37,419 nucleotides of DNA. It comes from Clostridia bacterium (lineage in GTDB: Bacteria; Bacillota; Clostridia; Christensenellales; Borkfalkiaceae). Positions 1 to 9,307 of the stretch are shown here, piece by piece. The notes beneath the pieces were generated by a model. That model had not been told where the DNA came from. It did not search any database and worked only from the letters and a program-made list of their open reading frames with translations. Numbering within the stretch: position 1 is the first letter of the stretch; each line of letters begins with the position of its first letter. The DNA lies in assembly GCA_017471785.1 (NCBI GenBank), contig JAFURP010000049.1, positions 1 through 37,419 on the forward strand, written 5' to 3'. The position numbers and the translations under genes are program-made.

Positions 1-1185
1 AGCATGTTCGAGGCGGTAGGCGCGTACACGGCGGGCAAATTGGACGAAGGGGGCTTGACCGAGTTCGAACGCAAGGTTTGTCCCACCTGCGGCTCTTGTT
101 CGGGTATGTATACGGCAAACTCTATGAACTGCCTTACCGAAGTGCTGGGTATGGGCTTACAGGGCAACGGCACGATCCCCGCGGTATATTCCGCGCGTAT
201 CGAGCTTGCCAAGCACGCGGGTATGCAGGTGATGGAGCTGGTGAAAAAGAATATCCGTCCGCGCGATATCATGACGGCGGCGGCGATCAAAAACGCGATC
301 ACCGCGGACATGGCGCTCGGCTGTTCCACCAACAGTATGCTGCACTTACCTGCGATCGCGAACGAATGCGGCGTGCCGTTCGACCTGGAGGAGGTCAATC
401 AAATCAGCGAAAAGACTCCGAATTTGTGCCATCTCGCGCCGGCAGGACCGACGTATATGGAGGACTTGAACGAGGCGGGCGGCGTTTACGCCGTTTTGAA
501 GGAGCTGGATAAATTGGGGCTTGTGGATACTACGGTTATGACCTGTACGGGCAAGACCTTGGCTGAAAATATCCAAAACGCGAGAAACACGGACGAAACG
601 GTGATCCGTACGCCCGAAAATCCTTTCTCGAAAACGGGCGGTATCGCCGTTTTGAAAGGCAATCTTGCGCCCGACGGGTGCGTGGTGAAACGCGCGGCGG
701 TCGCGCCTGAAATGCTCGTGCACGAGGGTCCTGCCAAGGTATTTGAAAGCGAGGAGGAATGTATCGCGGCGATCTACGGCGGCAAGATCGTCAAGGGCGA
801 CGTCGTGGTTATCCGTTACGAGGGACCTGCGGGCGGACCCGGAATGCGCGAAATGCTTTCGCCTACCTCGGCGATCGCCGGTATGGGCTTAGATAAGGAC
901 GTGGCGCTCATCACCGACGGAAGATTTTCGGGCGCGACGCGCGGCGCTTCCATCGGGCACGTATCCCCCGAAGCCGTTTCGGGCGGTCCTATCGCGTTCG
1001 TCAAGAACGGCGATATCATCGCGATCGATATTCCCAACTATACGATCGAGCTGAAGGTTTCGGACGAGGAGCTCGCCAAGCGTAAGGCGGAAACGGTGAT
1101 CAAGCGCAAGGAAGTGACCGGCTATTTGAAGCGGTACGCGGCGCAGGTCAGCTCCGCCGACAAAGGCGCAATTATCAACAAGTAA
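1..1185 (+). CDS. ilvD: Dihydroxy-acid dehydratase, C-terminal part (5' end outside window)
   Basis: Catalyses dehydration of 2,3-dihydroxy acids to 2-keto acids, the shared step of valine/isoleucine synthesis that also feeds leucine. The reading frame is open from base 1. About 394 residues are present against roughly 550-560 for the family, so the N-terminal third lies off the left edge and the first in-window ATG is not the start. Visible family motifs are the iron-sulfur segment [18 protein letters not shown] (about residues 26-43), [14 protein letters not shown], and the C-terminal [19 protein letters not shown]. It is the first visible gene of an ilvD-leuCDB-ilvA-ridA run. A hairpin-rich spacer (1186-1280) separates it from leuC. 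The identification is secure; regulation cannot be judged because the 5' region is missing. Confidence 0.96.
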   Translation, partial: SMFEAVGAYTAGKLDEGGLTEFERKVCPTCGSCSGMYTANSMNCLTEVLGMGLQGNGTIPAVYSARIELAKHAGMQVMELVKKNIRPRDIMTAAAIKNAITADMALGCSTNSMLHLPAIANECGVPFDLEEVNQISEKTPNLCHLAPAGPTYMEDLNEAGGVYAVLKELDKLGLVDTTVMTCTGKTLAENIQNARNTDETVIRTPENPFSKTGGIAVLKGNLAPDGCVVKRAAVAPEMLVHEGPAKVFESEEECIAAIYGGKIVKGDVVVIRYEGPAGGPGMREMLSPTSAIAGMGLDKDVALITDGRFSGATRGASIGHVSPEAVSGGPIAFVKNGDIIAIDIPNYTIELKVSDEELAKRKAETVIKRKEVTGYLKRYAAQVSSADKGAIINK

Positions 1186-1188
1186 AAG

Positions 1189-1268
1189 GCACCTACGGTG
1201 CGTGAATTGCCGCCGTAGGCGGCGTTATCGTAATAGTTTTACGGCGTAACGCAAAGCGTTCAATTCAC
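1189..1268 (+). repeat. Mini-hairpin cluster with GTGAATT/AATTCAC linkers in the ilvD-leuC spacer
   Basis: Most of the ilvD-leuC spacer is made of small hairpins. They are GCACC-TAC-GGTGC (1189-1201), linker GTGAATT (1202-1208), GCCGCC-GTA-GGCGGC (1209-1223), an imperfect hairpin CGTTA.CGTAA/TTACG..TAACG (1223-1251), AACGC-AAA-GCGTT (1248-1260), then AATTCAC (1262-1268), the reverse complement of the first linker. The leuC ribosome site follows within about 6 bases. The same architecture recurs before oppC and before the hydrolase at 28985. The function is unknown; it lies in the leuC leader whatever the promoter. Confidence 0.75.
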
Positions 1269-1288
1269 TCTATAAGGAGTATATAATT

Positions 1289-2548
1289 ATGGCAATGACA
1301 ATGACGCAAAAGATCCTTGCGGCGCACGCAGGGCTCGATAAGGTGGAGGCAGGGCAGCTCATTCTCGTCGATTTGGACAGGGTGCTCGGCAACGACATCA
1401 CCTCCCCCGTGGCGATCCGCGAGTTCGACCGTATCGGCGCGAAAGCGGTGTTTGATAAGGATAAGGTTACGATGGTCATGGACCATTTCGCGCCCAACAA
1501 GGATATCAAAGCGGCGGTACAATGTAAGATGTGCCGCGAGTTTTGCGATAAGCACGAGGTTACTCATTTCTACGACGTAGGACAAATGGGTATCGAGCAC
1601 GCGTTGCTTCCCGAAAAGGGGCTCGTCGTCCCCGGGGACGTCGTGATCGGCGCGGACTCGCACACCTGCACCTACGGCGCGCTCGGCGCGTTTTCCACGG
1701 GCGTAGGCTCGACGGATATGGCGTGCGGTATGGCGACGGGCAAGGCTTGGTTCAAAGTACCCTCCGCCATCAAATTCGTTTTGAAGGGCAAATTAAACAA
1801 ATTCGTGTCGGGCAAGGACGTGATCTTGCATATCATCGGTAAGATCGGCGTGGACGGCGCGTTATACAAGTCTATGGAGTTCGTGGGCGAGGGCGTAAGC
1901 GCGCTCACCGTGTTCGATCGGTTGACCATTGCCAATATGGCGATCGAAGCGGGCGCGAAGAACGGTATCTTCGAGGTGGACGAGCAAACGGAAGCGTACG
2001 TGAAGGAGCGTTCGGACAGGAAATTCACCGCGTACAAAGCGGACGAGGACGCCGTGTACGACGCGGTCTACGAGATCGATCTTTCCACGATCAAATCGAC
2101 GGTGGCGTTCCCGCACCTGCCCGAAAACACCAAGACCTTCGACGAGATCGAGGATATCAAGATCGACCAAGTCGTTATCGGCTCGTGCACCAACGGGCAC
2201 TACAAGGACTTGGAGGAGGCGGCGCAAATACTCAAGGGCAGAAAGGTGGCGAAGCGTGTGCGCGCCATCATTATCCCCGCTACGCAGGATATCTATCTCA
2301 AGGCGCTGGAAAACGGGTTGTTGAAGATATTTATCGAAGCAGGCTGTATCGTTTCCACGCCCACGTGCGGACCTTGCCTTGGCGGCTATATGGGTATTTT
2401 GGCGGCTGGCGAACGGGCGGTGGCTACGACGAATAGAAACTTCGTCGGGCGTATGGGCGACGTTGCTTCGGAAGTATATTTGGCTTCGCCTGCGGTAGCG
2501 GCGGCGAGCGCGGTGGCTGGCAAGATAGCCGACCCTTTAAGCCTTTAA
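1289..2548 (+). CDS. leuC: 3-isopropylmalate dehydratase, large subunit
   Basis: With LeuD it isomerises 2-isopropylmalate to 3-isopropylmalate in leucine synthesis, in the cytoplasm. The 419-residue product has the length of the shorter LeuC/HacA type common in Clostridia and archaea. Aconitase-fold signatures are visible: [20 protein letters not shown], the GSCTNG cluster loop and [10 protein letters not shown], which supply the three cysteines of the [4Fe-4S] cluster. The start is ATG at 1289, 9 bases after AAGGAG (1274-1279). leuD follows after 18 bases, as expected for subunits made together. Homoaconitase is a close relative, but the adjacent leuD and leuB make the leucine role most likely. 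Confidence 0.95.
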   Translation: MAMTMTQKILAAHAGLDKVEAGQLILVDLDRVLGNDITSPVAIREFDRIGAKAVFDKDKVTMVMDHFAPNKDIKAAVQCKMCREFCDKHEVTHFYDVGQMGIEHALLPEKGLVVPGDVVIGADSHTCTYGALGAFSTGVGSTDMACGMATGKAWFKVPSAIKFVLKGKLNKFVSGKDVILHIIGKIGVDGALYKSMEFVGEGVSALTVFDRLTIANMAIEAGAKNGIFEVDEQTEAYVKERSDRKFTAYKADEDAVYDAVYEIDLSTIKSTVAFPHLPENTKTFDEIEDIKIDQVVIGSCTNGHYKDLEEAAQILKGRKVAKRVRAIIIPATQDIYLKALENGLLKIFIEAGCIVSTPTCGPCLGGYMGILAAGERAVATTNRNFVGRMGDVASEVYLASPAVAAASAVAGKIADPLSL

Positions 2549-2566
2549 GTATCGGGAGAAAAAAGT

Positions 2567-3061
2567 ATGAAATTTACAGGTAAATCCATTAAATACGGAG
2601 ATAACGTAGATACGGACGTCATTATCCCCGCGCGATATCTCAACACGAGCGACAAAAAGGAGCTTGCCTCCCATTGTATGGAGGATATCGACAAGGAATT
2701 CAAGAGCAAGGTTTGCGACGGCGATATTATGGTTGCGGGCTTTAACTTCGGTTGCGGCTCGTCGCGCGAACACGCGCCCATCGCGATCAAGGAGAGCGGT
2801 ATTTCCCTCGTGATCGCCAAGAGCTTTGCACGTATCTTCTATCGCAATTCCATCAATATCGGGCTTGCGATCGTGGAATGTGACGAGGCGGTAGAGGGTA
2901 TTTCCGACGGCGATCGGGTGGAGGCGGACTTGGACGCAGGCGTTATCTATAATAAGACGACGGGCAAGAGCTTCCAAATCCAACCCTTCCCCGAATTTAT
3001 TCAAAAGATCATTCAAAACGGCGGGTTGGTACGCTCCATTCAAGTCGGGGAAATCAAGTAA
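2567..3061 (+). CDS. leuD: 3-isopropylmalate dehydratase, small subunit
   Basis: This is the small (swivel-domain) subunit that completes the LeuCD isomerase. The 164 residues match the short LeuD type that pairs with a LeuC of about 420 residues. Recognisable features are an N-terminal [15 protein letters not shown] segment and the substrate-binding loop [10 protein letters not shown] around residues 62-71. A purine-rich GGGAGAAAAAAG precedes the ATG at 2567. It sits between leuC and leuB. Confidence 0.95.
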   Translation: MKFTGKSIKYGDNVDTDVIIPARYLNTSDKKELASHCMEDIDKEFKSKVCDGDIMVAGFNFGCGSSREHAPIAIKESGISLVIAKSFARIFYRNSINIGLAIVECDEAVEGISDGDRVEADLDAGVIYNKTTGKSFQIQPFPEFIQKIIQNGGLVRSIQVGEIK

Positions 3062-3068
3062 AGAAGTA

Positions 3069-3087
3069 TACCGTGTACGAGGTGAAA
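3069..3087 (+). other. Leader motif shared by leuB and ilvA
   Basis: TACCGTGTACG (3069-3079), followed two bases later by GTGAAA (3082-3087), lies just before the leuB ATG. The same 11-mer and GTGAAA with identical spacing occur upstream of ilvA (5364-5382), where the motif is embedded in a perfect hairpin. The segment may contribute GAGGTG as the leuB ribosome site. Whether the repetition is regulatory or only a decayed repeat is unknown. Confidence 0.5.
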
Positions 3088-3089
3088 TT

Positions 3090-4160
3090 ATGAAAACATA
3101 TAAGATCGGACTTCTCCGTGGGGACGGTATCGGCCCCGAGATCGTAGACAGCGCGGTGCGCGTTTTGGAGGCGGTGGGTAAAAAATATTCCGTCGGCTTC
3201 ACCTTTACTCCTTATCTTATCGGCGGCGCGGCGATCGATCAATGCGGTCAGCCGTTGCCCCAAGAAACGGTGGACGGGTGCTTGAACAGCGACAGCGTTT
3301 TGCTCGGCGCGGTAGGCGGTCCGAAATGGGATAACCTCGCAGGGCATTTGCGCCCCGAAAAGGCGCTTTTGGGTATTCGCGCGGCGATGGGATTGTTTAC
3401 CAATCTTCGTCCCGCTAAATTGTACCCTGCGCTCAAAGCGGAGTGTCCCTTGCGCGAGGATATCGTGGAAAACGGCTTCGATATTATGATCGTGCGCGAG
3501 CTGACGGGCGGTATCTATTTTGGTGAAAGGGGATATCGCGAGGGTAAGTACGGCGAGGAGGCTTACGATACGGAGAGCTATAGCCGTATGGAGATCGAGC
3601 GTATCGTGCGCGTGGCGTTCGAAACGGCGAAAAAGCGGCGTAAAAAGCTGACGAGTATCGATAAAGCGAACGTTTTGGAAACCTCGCGTCTTTGGAGAAA
3701 GATCGTGCACGAGATCGCGGGCGAATATCCCGAGGTGGAGGTGAGCGATATGCTCGTGGATAACGCGGCTATGCAGCTCGTAAGAAATCCCTCGCAATTC
3801 GACGTGATCGTAACGAGCAATATGTTCGGGGATATCCTCTCCGACGAGGCTTCGCAGATCACGGGCTCTATCGGTATGTTGCCGAGCGCCTCTCTTTCGG
3901 GCGGTACGCGCGGCTTGTACGAGCCGATTCACGGCTCCGCGCCCGATATCGCGGGGCAAAATAAGGCAAACCCGATCGCGACGATCCTGTCGGCGGCAAT
4001 GATGCTTTTGTACGCGTTCGACGAACGGGAAGCGGCGGAAGCGATCACCGCGGCGGTGGATAAGGTATTGGACCAAGGCTTGAGAACGGCGGATCTTGCG
4101 CGCGGAAAGGAAGCGCTTTCCACGACGGAGATGACGGACGCGATCATTGAAAATTTGTAA
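3090..4160 (+). CDS. leuB: 3-isopropylmalate dehydrogenase
   Basis: Oxidatively decarboxylates 3-isopropylmalate with NAD+ to the 2-oxo precursor of leucine. The 356-residue length is typical. Family signatures include the N-terminal [16 protein letters not shown], the substrate-loop [13 protein letters not shown] and the metal/NAD region [11 protein letters not shown] followed by [17 protein letters not shown] at 3090 follows GAGGTG by 6 bases. The next gene starts 12 bases after its stop, so the DUF815 ATPase is probably co-transcribed. Confidence 0.96.
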   Translation: MKTYKIGLLRGDGIGPEIVDSAVRVLEAVGKKYSVGFTFTPYLIGGAAIDQCGQPLPQETVDGCLNSDSVLLGAVGGPKWDNLAGHLRPEKALLGIRAAMGLFTNLRPAKLYPALKAECPLREDIVENGFDIMIVRELTGGIYFGERGYREGKYGEEAYDTESYSRMEIERIVRVAFETAKKRRKKLTSIDKANVLETSRLWRKIVHEIAGEYPEVEVSDMLVDNAAMQLVRNPSQFDVIVTSNMFGDILSDEASQITGSIGMLPSASLSGGTRGLYEPIHGSAPDIAGQNKANPIATILSAAMMLLYAFDEREAAEAITAAVDKVLDQGLRTADLARGKEALSTTEMTDAIIENL

Positions 4161-4172
4161 GAGGCGTAAAAG

Positions 4173-5354
4173 ATGGAACAGGGCAAGCTGCGGAAAATAT
4201 ACGCTGCGTTGGAGTTTTCCGGCGTATTTATCGGTTTACTGAAAAAACCGCTGTTTACGGCGTTTGCCGCGTATATCAAGGCTAGTGATACGAATAAGCG
4301 TAGCGCGTACGCCGCGTTCGTTGCGGAGATCTACGCGGGTGGCGGCGATCTGACCGCGCTCGTGCAGCGGCTGTTGTTCGAGGACGAAAATATTTTCGTA
4401 AGGAGCGTGGCGCTCGAAGAGAAATTGCTTGCTTGTATCGAAAGCTCGGCGTATCGCGAATTGGACGCGTTTTCGGCGTTCGGCGCGATCGCAAGCGACG
4501 ATTTTGCGGCGGATATGGGGGTGAGCGTGGCGGATATCCCCACCTTCGTTTCCTCTCCCGTGAATATGTGCGCGGCGTATAAAAAACGGCTTTGCAATAT
4601 CCGCAAATACGGCTACGGCGTGTTTTCCTCCTACGGAATGTTCCGCCTTTCCGACGAGAAAGAGATCGAGCCGATCGTGTCCGCGGACAAGGTATCTCTC
4701 GACAGCTTTATCGGGTACGGCGAAGAGCGCGAGCAAATTTTGCAAAACACGCGCGCGTTTATCGAGGGTAGACCTGCGGCGAACGCGCTGCTTTGCGGCG
4801 ACGCGGGTACGGGAAAATCCTCGACGGTGAAAGCGGTGGCGAACGCCTTTTATAACGAGGGCGTGCGACTCATTGAATTGCGCAAGGACCAGCTCAAATT
4901 TTTGCCCTCGGTGATGGCGAGGATCAACGGCAATCCGTTGAAGTTTATCATCTTTATCGACGATTTGGCGTTTAACCGCAGCGACGACAATTTCAGTATG
5001 CTCAAGGCGGCGTTGGAGGGCTCGGCGAGCGCGAAAGCGGACAACGCGGTCATCTACGCGACGAGCAACCGTCGGCACATCATCAAGGAAAGCTTTTCCG
5101 ACCGCGACGGCGACGACGTGCATAGGAACGACACGATGCAGGAAACGCTCTCCCTTTCCGAACGGTTCGGGTTGGTGGTTTCCTTCTTCAAGCCGAGCAA
5201 GGCGTTGTATTTGGATATCGTGAAACAGCTCGCGAAAAAGCACGGCGTTAAAATGCCCGAGGGTGAGTTGGAGATCAAAGCGGAAGCGTTCGCGCTTAAA
5301 AGAGGTAGCCGCTCCGCACGCTGTGCCGAGCAGTTTATCGACGGTTTATTGTAA
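4173..5354 (+). CDS. AAA-type ATPase of the DUF815 family
   Basis: Predicted cytoplasmic ATPase of 393 residues; its biological role is not established. About 170 N-terminal residues without a recognised fold are followed by the ATPase module: Walker A GDAGTGKS (209-216), Walker B FIIFIDDL (258-265), a sensor-like YATSNRR (295-301) and the family-typical LSLSERFGL (about 326-334). The order and wording of these motifs match DUF815 proteins. It lies tightly between leuB (12-base gap) and ilvA (47-base gap with a hairpin), an unexpected place for it. No functional link to branched-chain amino acids can be read from the sequence. The start at 4173 has only a weak ribosome site. Confidence 0.85.
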   Translation: MEQGKLRKIYAALEFSGVFIGLLKKPLFTAFAAYIKASDTNKRSAYAAFVAEIYAGGGDLTALVQRLLFEDENIFVRSVALEEKLLACIESSAYRELDAFSAFGAIASDDFAADMGVSVADIPTFVSSPVNMCAAYKKRLCNIRKYGYGVFSSYGMFRLSDEKEIEPIVSADKVSLDSFIGYGEEREQILQNTRAFIEGRPAANALLCGDAGTGKSSTVKAVANAFYNEGVRLIELRKDQLKFLPSVMARINGNPLKFIIFIDDLAFNRSDDNFSMLKAALEGSASAKADNAVIYATSNRRHIIKESFSDRDGDDVHRNDTMQETLSLSERFGLVVSFFKPSKALYLDIVKQLAKKHGVKMPEGELEIKAEAFALKRGSRSARCAEQFIDGLL

Positions 5355-5359
5355 AAACG

Positions 5360-5382
5360 GGCGTACCGTGTACGCCGTGAAA
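5360..5382 (+). promoter_or_regulatory. Perfect 7-bp hairpin with GTGAAA tail in the ilvA leader
   Basis: GGCGTAC-CGT-GTACGCC (5360-5376) is a perfect inverted repeat with a three-base loop, followed by GTGAAA. It has the same design as the mini-hairpins at 1189-1268, 13010-13053 and 28925-28968, and it contains the leuB-leader motif. There is no T-run, so it is not an intrinsic terminator. It could stabilise or process the polycistronic message. Confidence 0.55.
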
Positions 5383-5401
5383 GGTAAAAGAGGTAAAAAT
5401 T

Positions 5402-6595
5402 ATGTTGACGATCGACAACGTTTACAGAGCAAGCAACGCGCTTAAGGGCGTGATCCGCAAGACGGACGTGATCTACGCGCCCAAGCTTTGTCAAGGCGCG
5501 GAGCTGTACTTAAAAACGGAGAATTTGCAGATCACCGGTTCGTTCAAGGTGCGCGGCGCGTACTATAAGATGACCAAGCTCAGCGACGAGGAAAAGGCGC
5601 GCGGCGTGATCGCTTGCTCGGCGGGCAACCACGCGCAGGGCGTTGCGTTGGCGGCGCAAAAGAACGGTATCAAATCGGTCATTTGCCTGCCTGACGGCGC
5701 GCCCATATCCAAGGTGGAAGCCACCAAGGGCTACGGCGCGGAGGTGTGTCTCGTCGAGGGCGTGTACGACGACGCGTATAACCGCGCGTTACAGCTGCGC
5801 GACGAAAAGGGGTATACCTTTATCCATCCGTTTAACGACGAGGACGTGATCGCGGGACAGGGGACGATCGCGCTCGAGCTTATCGAACAGTTGCCCGATT
5901 TGGACGCGGTGATCGTGCCCATCGGCGGCGGCGGTCTGATCTCGGGTATCGCGTATACCATTAAGACGGTCAATCCGCGCGTAAAGGTATACGGCGTGCA
6001 GGCGGCGGGCGCACCCTCTATGAAAAATTCCGTTTCGGACGGAAAGCTCGAGGAGCTTTCTTCCGTTTCGACGATCGCGGACGGTATCGCCGTGAAAAAG
6101 CCGGGGGAGCTTACCTACGAGCTTTGCAAAAAATACGTGGACGAGATCGTAACGGTGTCCGACGACGAGATCTCGGCGGCGATCTTGGCGCTGATGGAGC
6201 AGCACAAGCTCGTGACCGAGGGTGCAGGCGCGGTTGCCGTTGCGGCGGCTATGTTCGGCAAGGTGGATATCAAAAACAAAAAAGCGGTGTGCGTGCTTTC
6301 GGGCGGTAATATCGACGTTACCATTCTTTCGCGCGTTATCAAGCGCGGCTTGTTGATGTCGGGTAGAAGCTGTCAGCTTATGATCGAGCTGATGGATAAG
6401 CCCGGGCAGTTGAAAAACGTATCGCGCATTATCGCCGATTTGGGCGGCAACGTGACCTCCGTCCATCACGAACGCGCCAACGAGGGCTCGGACGTCAACG
6501 GTTGTTACTTGCGTATCATTCTCGAAACGAGAAACTACGCGCATATCGAGGAGATCAAAAAGGCTTTGACCGATTTCGGCTTCAAGCTGTTGTAA
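5402..6595 (+). CDS. ilvA: Threonine ammonia-lyase with C-terminal ACT domain
   Basis: PLP enzyme that deaminates threonine to 2-oxobutyrate, the entry to isoleucine synthesis. The catalytic PLP lysine is K49 in ITGSFKVRGAYYKM. The substrate loop SAGNHAQG is at 73-80 and the phosphate-binding PIGGGGLI at 173-180. Residues about 323-397 form one ACT-like domain containing DKPGQLKNVSRIIADLGG. The 397-residue form with a single ACT domain occurs in both catabolic and biosynthetic enzymes, and the surrounding leu/ilv genes favour the biosynthetic role. ACT domains usually bind amino acid effectors, so feedback control is plausible. ridA follows at once and would remove the reactive enamine/imine released by this enzyme. 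Confidence 0.94.
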   Translation: MLTIDNVYRASNALKGVIRKTDVIYAPKLCQGAELYLKTENLQITGSFKVRGAYYKMTKLSDEEKARGVIACSAGNHAQGVALAAQKNGIKSVICLPDGAPISKVEATKGYGAEVCLVEGVYDDAYNRALQLRDEKGYTFIHPFNDEDVIAGQGTIALELIEQLPDLDAVIVPIGGGGLISGIAYTIKTVNPRVKVYGVQAAGAPSMKNSVSDGKLEELSSVSTIADGIAVKKPGELTYELCKKYVDEIVTVSDDEISAAILALMEQHKLVTEGAGAVAVAAAMFGKVDIKNKKAVCVLSGGNIDVTILSRVIKRGLLMSGRSCQLMIELMDKPGQLKNVSRIIADLGGNVTSVHHERANEGSDVNGCYLRIILETRNYAHIEEIKKALTDFGFKLL

Positions 6596-6610
6596 AAAGG
6601 AGTGATGATT

Positions 6611-6988
6611 ATGGAACTGAAAAAAGTATCGACGGAAAAAGCGCCTGCGGCGATAGGACCCTATTCGCAAGCGATCGTATGCGGAGAAATGGTATTCACC
6701 TCGGGACAAATTCCCATCAATCCCGAAAACGGGCAGGTGGAAGCGACGACGATCGCAACGCAAACGGAGCAGGTGATGAAAAACCTCGGCGCGGTGTTGC
6801 AGGCGGCGGGAAGCTCTTTTGAAAAGGCGGTCAAAACTACCTGTTTCCTCGCGGATATCGCGGACTTTTCGGCGTTTAACGAGGTGTACGCGAAGTATTT
6901 CACGACCAAGCCCGCGCGTAGCTGCGTAGCCGTCAAGGACCTCCCCAAAGGGGTGCTCGTCGAGGTGGAAGTGATCGCGACCTTATAA
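6611..6988 (+). CDS. ridA: RidA family 2-iminobutanoate/2-iminopropanoate deaminase
   Basis: Hydrolyses the reactive enamine/imine intermediates released by PLP dehydratases such as IlvA, protecting other PLP enzymes. The 125-residue size is typical. APAAIGPYSQA is the N-terminal family signature. R103 in KPARSCVAVKDLPKG is the carboxylate-binding arginine of active RidA proteins, and E118/E120 lie in the last strand. ATG at 6611 is chosen because AAGGAG (6597-6602) lies 8 bases upstream; the GTG at 6602 and ATG at 6605 are too close. It lies 15 bases after ilvA and is the last gene before a strong terminator. Confidence 0.93.
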   Translation: MELKKVSTEKAPAAIGPYSQAIVCGEMVFTSGQIPINPENGQVEATTIATQTEQVMKNLGAVLQAAGSSFEKAVKTTCFLADIADFSAFNEVYAKYFTTKPARSCVAVKDLPKGVLVEVEVIATL

Positions 6989-7001
6989 AAAAGAAAAAAA
7001 T

Positions 7002-7034
7002 AAAAAGCCTACCGAAGCTTCGGTAGGCTTTTTT
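7002..7034. terminator. Bidirectional intrinsic terminator between ridA and metA
   Basis: AAGCCTACCGAAG (7005-7017) is followed directly by its exact complement CTTCGGTAGGCTT (7018-7030), with an A-run on the left and a T-run on the right. It can therefore terminate both ridA (+) and metA (-), whose coding ends are 13 and 3 bases away. Confidence 0.93.
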
Positions 7035-7036
7035 GT

Positions 7037-7963
7037 TTAATGGTCCGCTTTGACCTGTTGGATATCGTAGGGAGTGCTTTGGTATACGAAATAGTTGAGC
7101 CAGTTGGAGAACAACAAATTCGCGTGCGCGCGCCAAGATACGATAGGCGGCTTCGTCGGGTCGTTATCGGGATAGTAATTTTCGGGGAGAGCGCATTTTT
7201 TGCCCTGCGAGGTGTCGCGTAAATATTCGTTTTGCAGGGTGTCCGCGTCGTATTCCGAATGGCCCGTGATGAAGATCTGCCGACCGTTTTTCGTGGATAC
7301 CGCGTATACGCCCGCCTTTTTCGAGGAGGCGAGGATCTTTAATTCCTGCACCCTTTCGATATCCTCCCGCAATACCGTCGTATGGCGCGATTGCGGCACC
7401 ATAAAGGAATCGTCGAAGCCGCGGAAGAGGATGGAGGATTTGTATTCCACCTCGTGGGGGAATACCCCGAAGATCTTTTCGGGCGTCGCGTGCTTATCGA
7501 TACCGTAATGATAGTATAGACCCGCCTGCGAAGCCCAGCAAATATGCAGCGTACTGTGCACGTGCGTTTTGCTCCATTCCATAATTTCGCAAAGCTCCTG
7601 CCAATACTCCACCTCTTCGAAGGGCATATGCTCCACGGGCGCGCCCGTGATGATCATACCGTCGAAGTTTTCGTCTTTTACGTCCTTAAACGTCTTATAA
7701 AAGGCGAGCAAATGCTCCTCCGTAACGTTTTTGGACTGATGGGAGGAGGTGTGGATGAGCGTAGGCTCCACCTGCAAGGGGGTGTTTCCGAGCAGGCGCG
7801 CGAGCTGCGTTTCCGTTTCTATTTTCTTGGGCATCAAATTGAGAATGAGAATACGTAAAGGACGGATATCCTGCGTGATGGCGCGCGTTTCCGTCATAAC
7901 GAAAATATTCTCTTCCTGCAAGGTCTTTGCCGCAGGCAAATTGTTGGGAATTTTAATGGGCAT
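7037..7963 (-). CDS. metA: Homoserine O-acyltransferase, predicted acetyl-CoA type
   Basis: Activates homoserine for methionine synthesis. The 308 residues include the family's catalytic cysteine C142 (HICWASQAG) and the H235/E237 pair (TGHSEYDA). Residue 111, in [15 protein letters not shown], is glutamate; established work on the MetA family links Glu here to acetyl-CoA use and Gly to succinyl-CoA use. The adjacent metY uses O-acetylhomoserine, which agrees. The gene is minus strand, starting 22 bases after metY stops, so the two probably form an operon transcribed from the promoter at 9308-9337. The name metA covers both specificities; acetyl specificity is inferred. Confidence 0.94.
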   Translation of the reverse strand: MPIKIPNNLPAAKTLQEENIFVMTETRAITQDIRPLRILILNLMPKKIETETQLARLLGNTPLQVEPTLIHTSSHQSKNVTEEHLLAFYKTFKDVKDENFDGMIITGAPVEHMPFEEVEYWQELCEIMEWSKTHVHSTLHICWASQAGLYYHYGIDKHATPEKIFGVFPHEVEYKSSILFRGFDDSFMVPQSRHTTVLREDIERVQELKILASSKKAGVYAVSTKNGRQIFITGHSEYDADTLQNEYLRDTSQGKKCALPENYYPDNDPTKPPIVSWRAHANLLFSNWLNYFVYQSTPYDIQQVKADH

Positions 7964-7985
7964 ATATTTTACCTGTTCTTAAAAA

Positions 7986-9263
7986 TCAAAGAGTGTCGAG
8001 CGCTTGCTTGATATCGTCGATAAGATCCTCGTAGCTTTCCAAGCCGCAGGAAAGACGGACTAGATCTCCCGGTACGCCTGCCGCGATCAGCTCCTCCTCG
8101 TTCATTTGACGATGCGTCGCGCTGGCAGGATGCAAGCAGCAGCTCCGTGCGTCCGCTACGTGCGTTTCGATGGCGATAAGCTTCAGCGCTTTCATAAATT
8201 TCTCCGCAGCACTTCTGCCTCCTTTCACGCCGAAGGAAACGACGCCGCAGGTGCCTTTGGGTAGATATTTTTGCGCGAGCGCGTGGTATTTGTTGCTCTT
8301 AAGTCCCGCGTAATTTACCCAACCGATACGCTCGTCGCTCTCCAAAAATTCGGCTACCTTTTGCCCGTTCAAGCAATGCCGTTCCATACGCACGTGCAGG
8401 CTTTCCAGACCGAGATTGAGATAGAACGCGCTTTGGGGGGATTGCGTACAGCCGAAATCGCGCATGAGCTGCGCCGTCGCCTTGGTGATATACGCGCCCG
8501 CGTTGCCGAACCTTTCCGCGTAGGTGACGCCGTGATAGCTTTCGTCGGGGGTGCAAAGCCCCGGGAATTTGTCCGCGTGCGCCATCCAATCGAATTTGCC
8601 CGAATCGACGATACAGCCGCCGATCGCCACGCCGTGTCCGTCCATATACTTGGTGGTGGAGTGGGTAACGATATCCGCGCCGAATTCGAACGGGCGGCAG
8701 TTGACGGGGGTCGCGAAGGTGTTGTCGATGATGAGGGGTACGCCGTGCGCGTGCGCCGCTTTGGCAAATTTTTCGATATCCAAAACGGTGAGAGCGGGGT
8801 TGGCGATCGTTTCCCCGAACACCGCTTTGGTGTTGGGCTTGAACGCCGCGTTAAGCTCCGCTTCCGAGCAGTCGGGATCGACGAAAGTAAATTCGATACC
8901 CATACGCTTCATCGTAACGGCGAAAAGGTTGTACGTACCGCCGTAGATACTAGACGAGGACACGACGTGGTCGCCTTGTCCCGCGATATTGAACACCGCG
9001 AAAAAGGAAGCGGCTTGTCCCGAGGACAAAAGCATCGCCGCCGAGCCGCCCTCCAGCTCGCAAATTTTAGCCGCTACCGTATCACAGGTGGGGTTTTGCA
9101 AGCGGGAATAAAAATAGCCGCTTGCCTCCAAGTCGAAAAGCTTGCCCATATCCTCGCTGGTGGCGTATTTGAAGGTCGTGCTTTGAATAACGGGTACTTG
9201 GCGCGGCTCGCCGTTTTTGGGAGAATAGCCGCCCTGTACGCATTTCGTTTCGATTTTACGCAT
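7986..9263 (-). CDS. metY: O-acetylhomoserine sulfhydrylase (aminocarboxypropyltransferase)
   Basis: PLP enzyme of the Cys/Met gamma family that joins O-acetylhomoserine and sulfide to give homocysteine. The 425-residue length fits MetY rather than the shorter MetB/MetC (about 380-400). Motifs: substrate-entry GYFYSRLQNPT (about 49-59), PLIIDNTFATP (about 176-186) and the PLP lysine K205 in HSTTKYMDGHG. An AAGGAG ribosome site (9269-9274 on the complement) precedes the ATG. A perfect 16-bp palindrome abuts it upstream, and a sigma-A promoter lies further out. It is divergent from oppA. Confidence 0.94.
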   Translation of the reverse strand: MRKIETKCVQGGYSPKNGEPRQVPVIQSTTFKYATSEDMGKLFDLEASGYFYSRLQNPTCDTVAAKICELEGGSAAMLLSSGQAASFFAVFNIAGQGDHVVSSSSIYGGTYNLFAVTMKRMGIEFTFVDPDCSEAELNAAFKPNTKAVFGETIANPALTVLDIEKFAKAAHAHGVPLIIDNTFATPVNCRPFEFGADIVTHSTTKYMDGHGVAIGGCIVDSGKFDWMAHADKFPGLCTPDESYHGVTYAERFGNAGAYITKATAQLMRDFGCTQSPQSAFYLNLGLESLHVRMERHCLNGQKVAEFLESDERIGWVNYAGLKSNKYHALAQKYLPKGTCGVVSFGVKGGRSAAEKFMKALKLIAIETHVADARSCCLHPASATHRQMNEEELIAAGVPGDLVRLSCGLESYEDLIDDIKQALDTL

Positions 9264-9274
9264 AAAAGCTCCTT

Positions 9275-9290
9275 ATCACGCGCGCGTGAT
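9275..9290 (-). promoter_or_regulatory. 16-bp perfect palindrome abutting the metY ribosome site
   Basis: ATCACGCG|CGCGTGAT is a perfect palindrome lying roughly +18 to +33 from the predicted metY transcription start and touching the AAGGAG ribosome site. It may be a repressor operator, or an RNA hairpin that occludes the ribosome site. It does not resemble a SAM riboswitch or S-box leader, which would need far more than the roughly 45-base leader available. Confidence 0.55.
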
Positions 9291-9307
9291 CGTATGAATT
9301 TTTATCA

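Noticed and set aside
9264..9307. SAM riboswitch or T-box before metY
   Set aside because: The leader is only about 40 bases, too short for either; only a palindrome is present.
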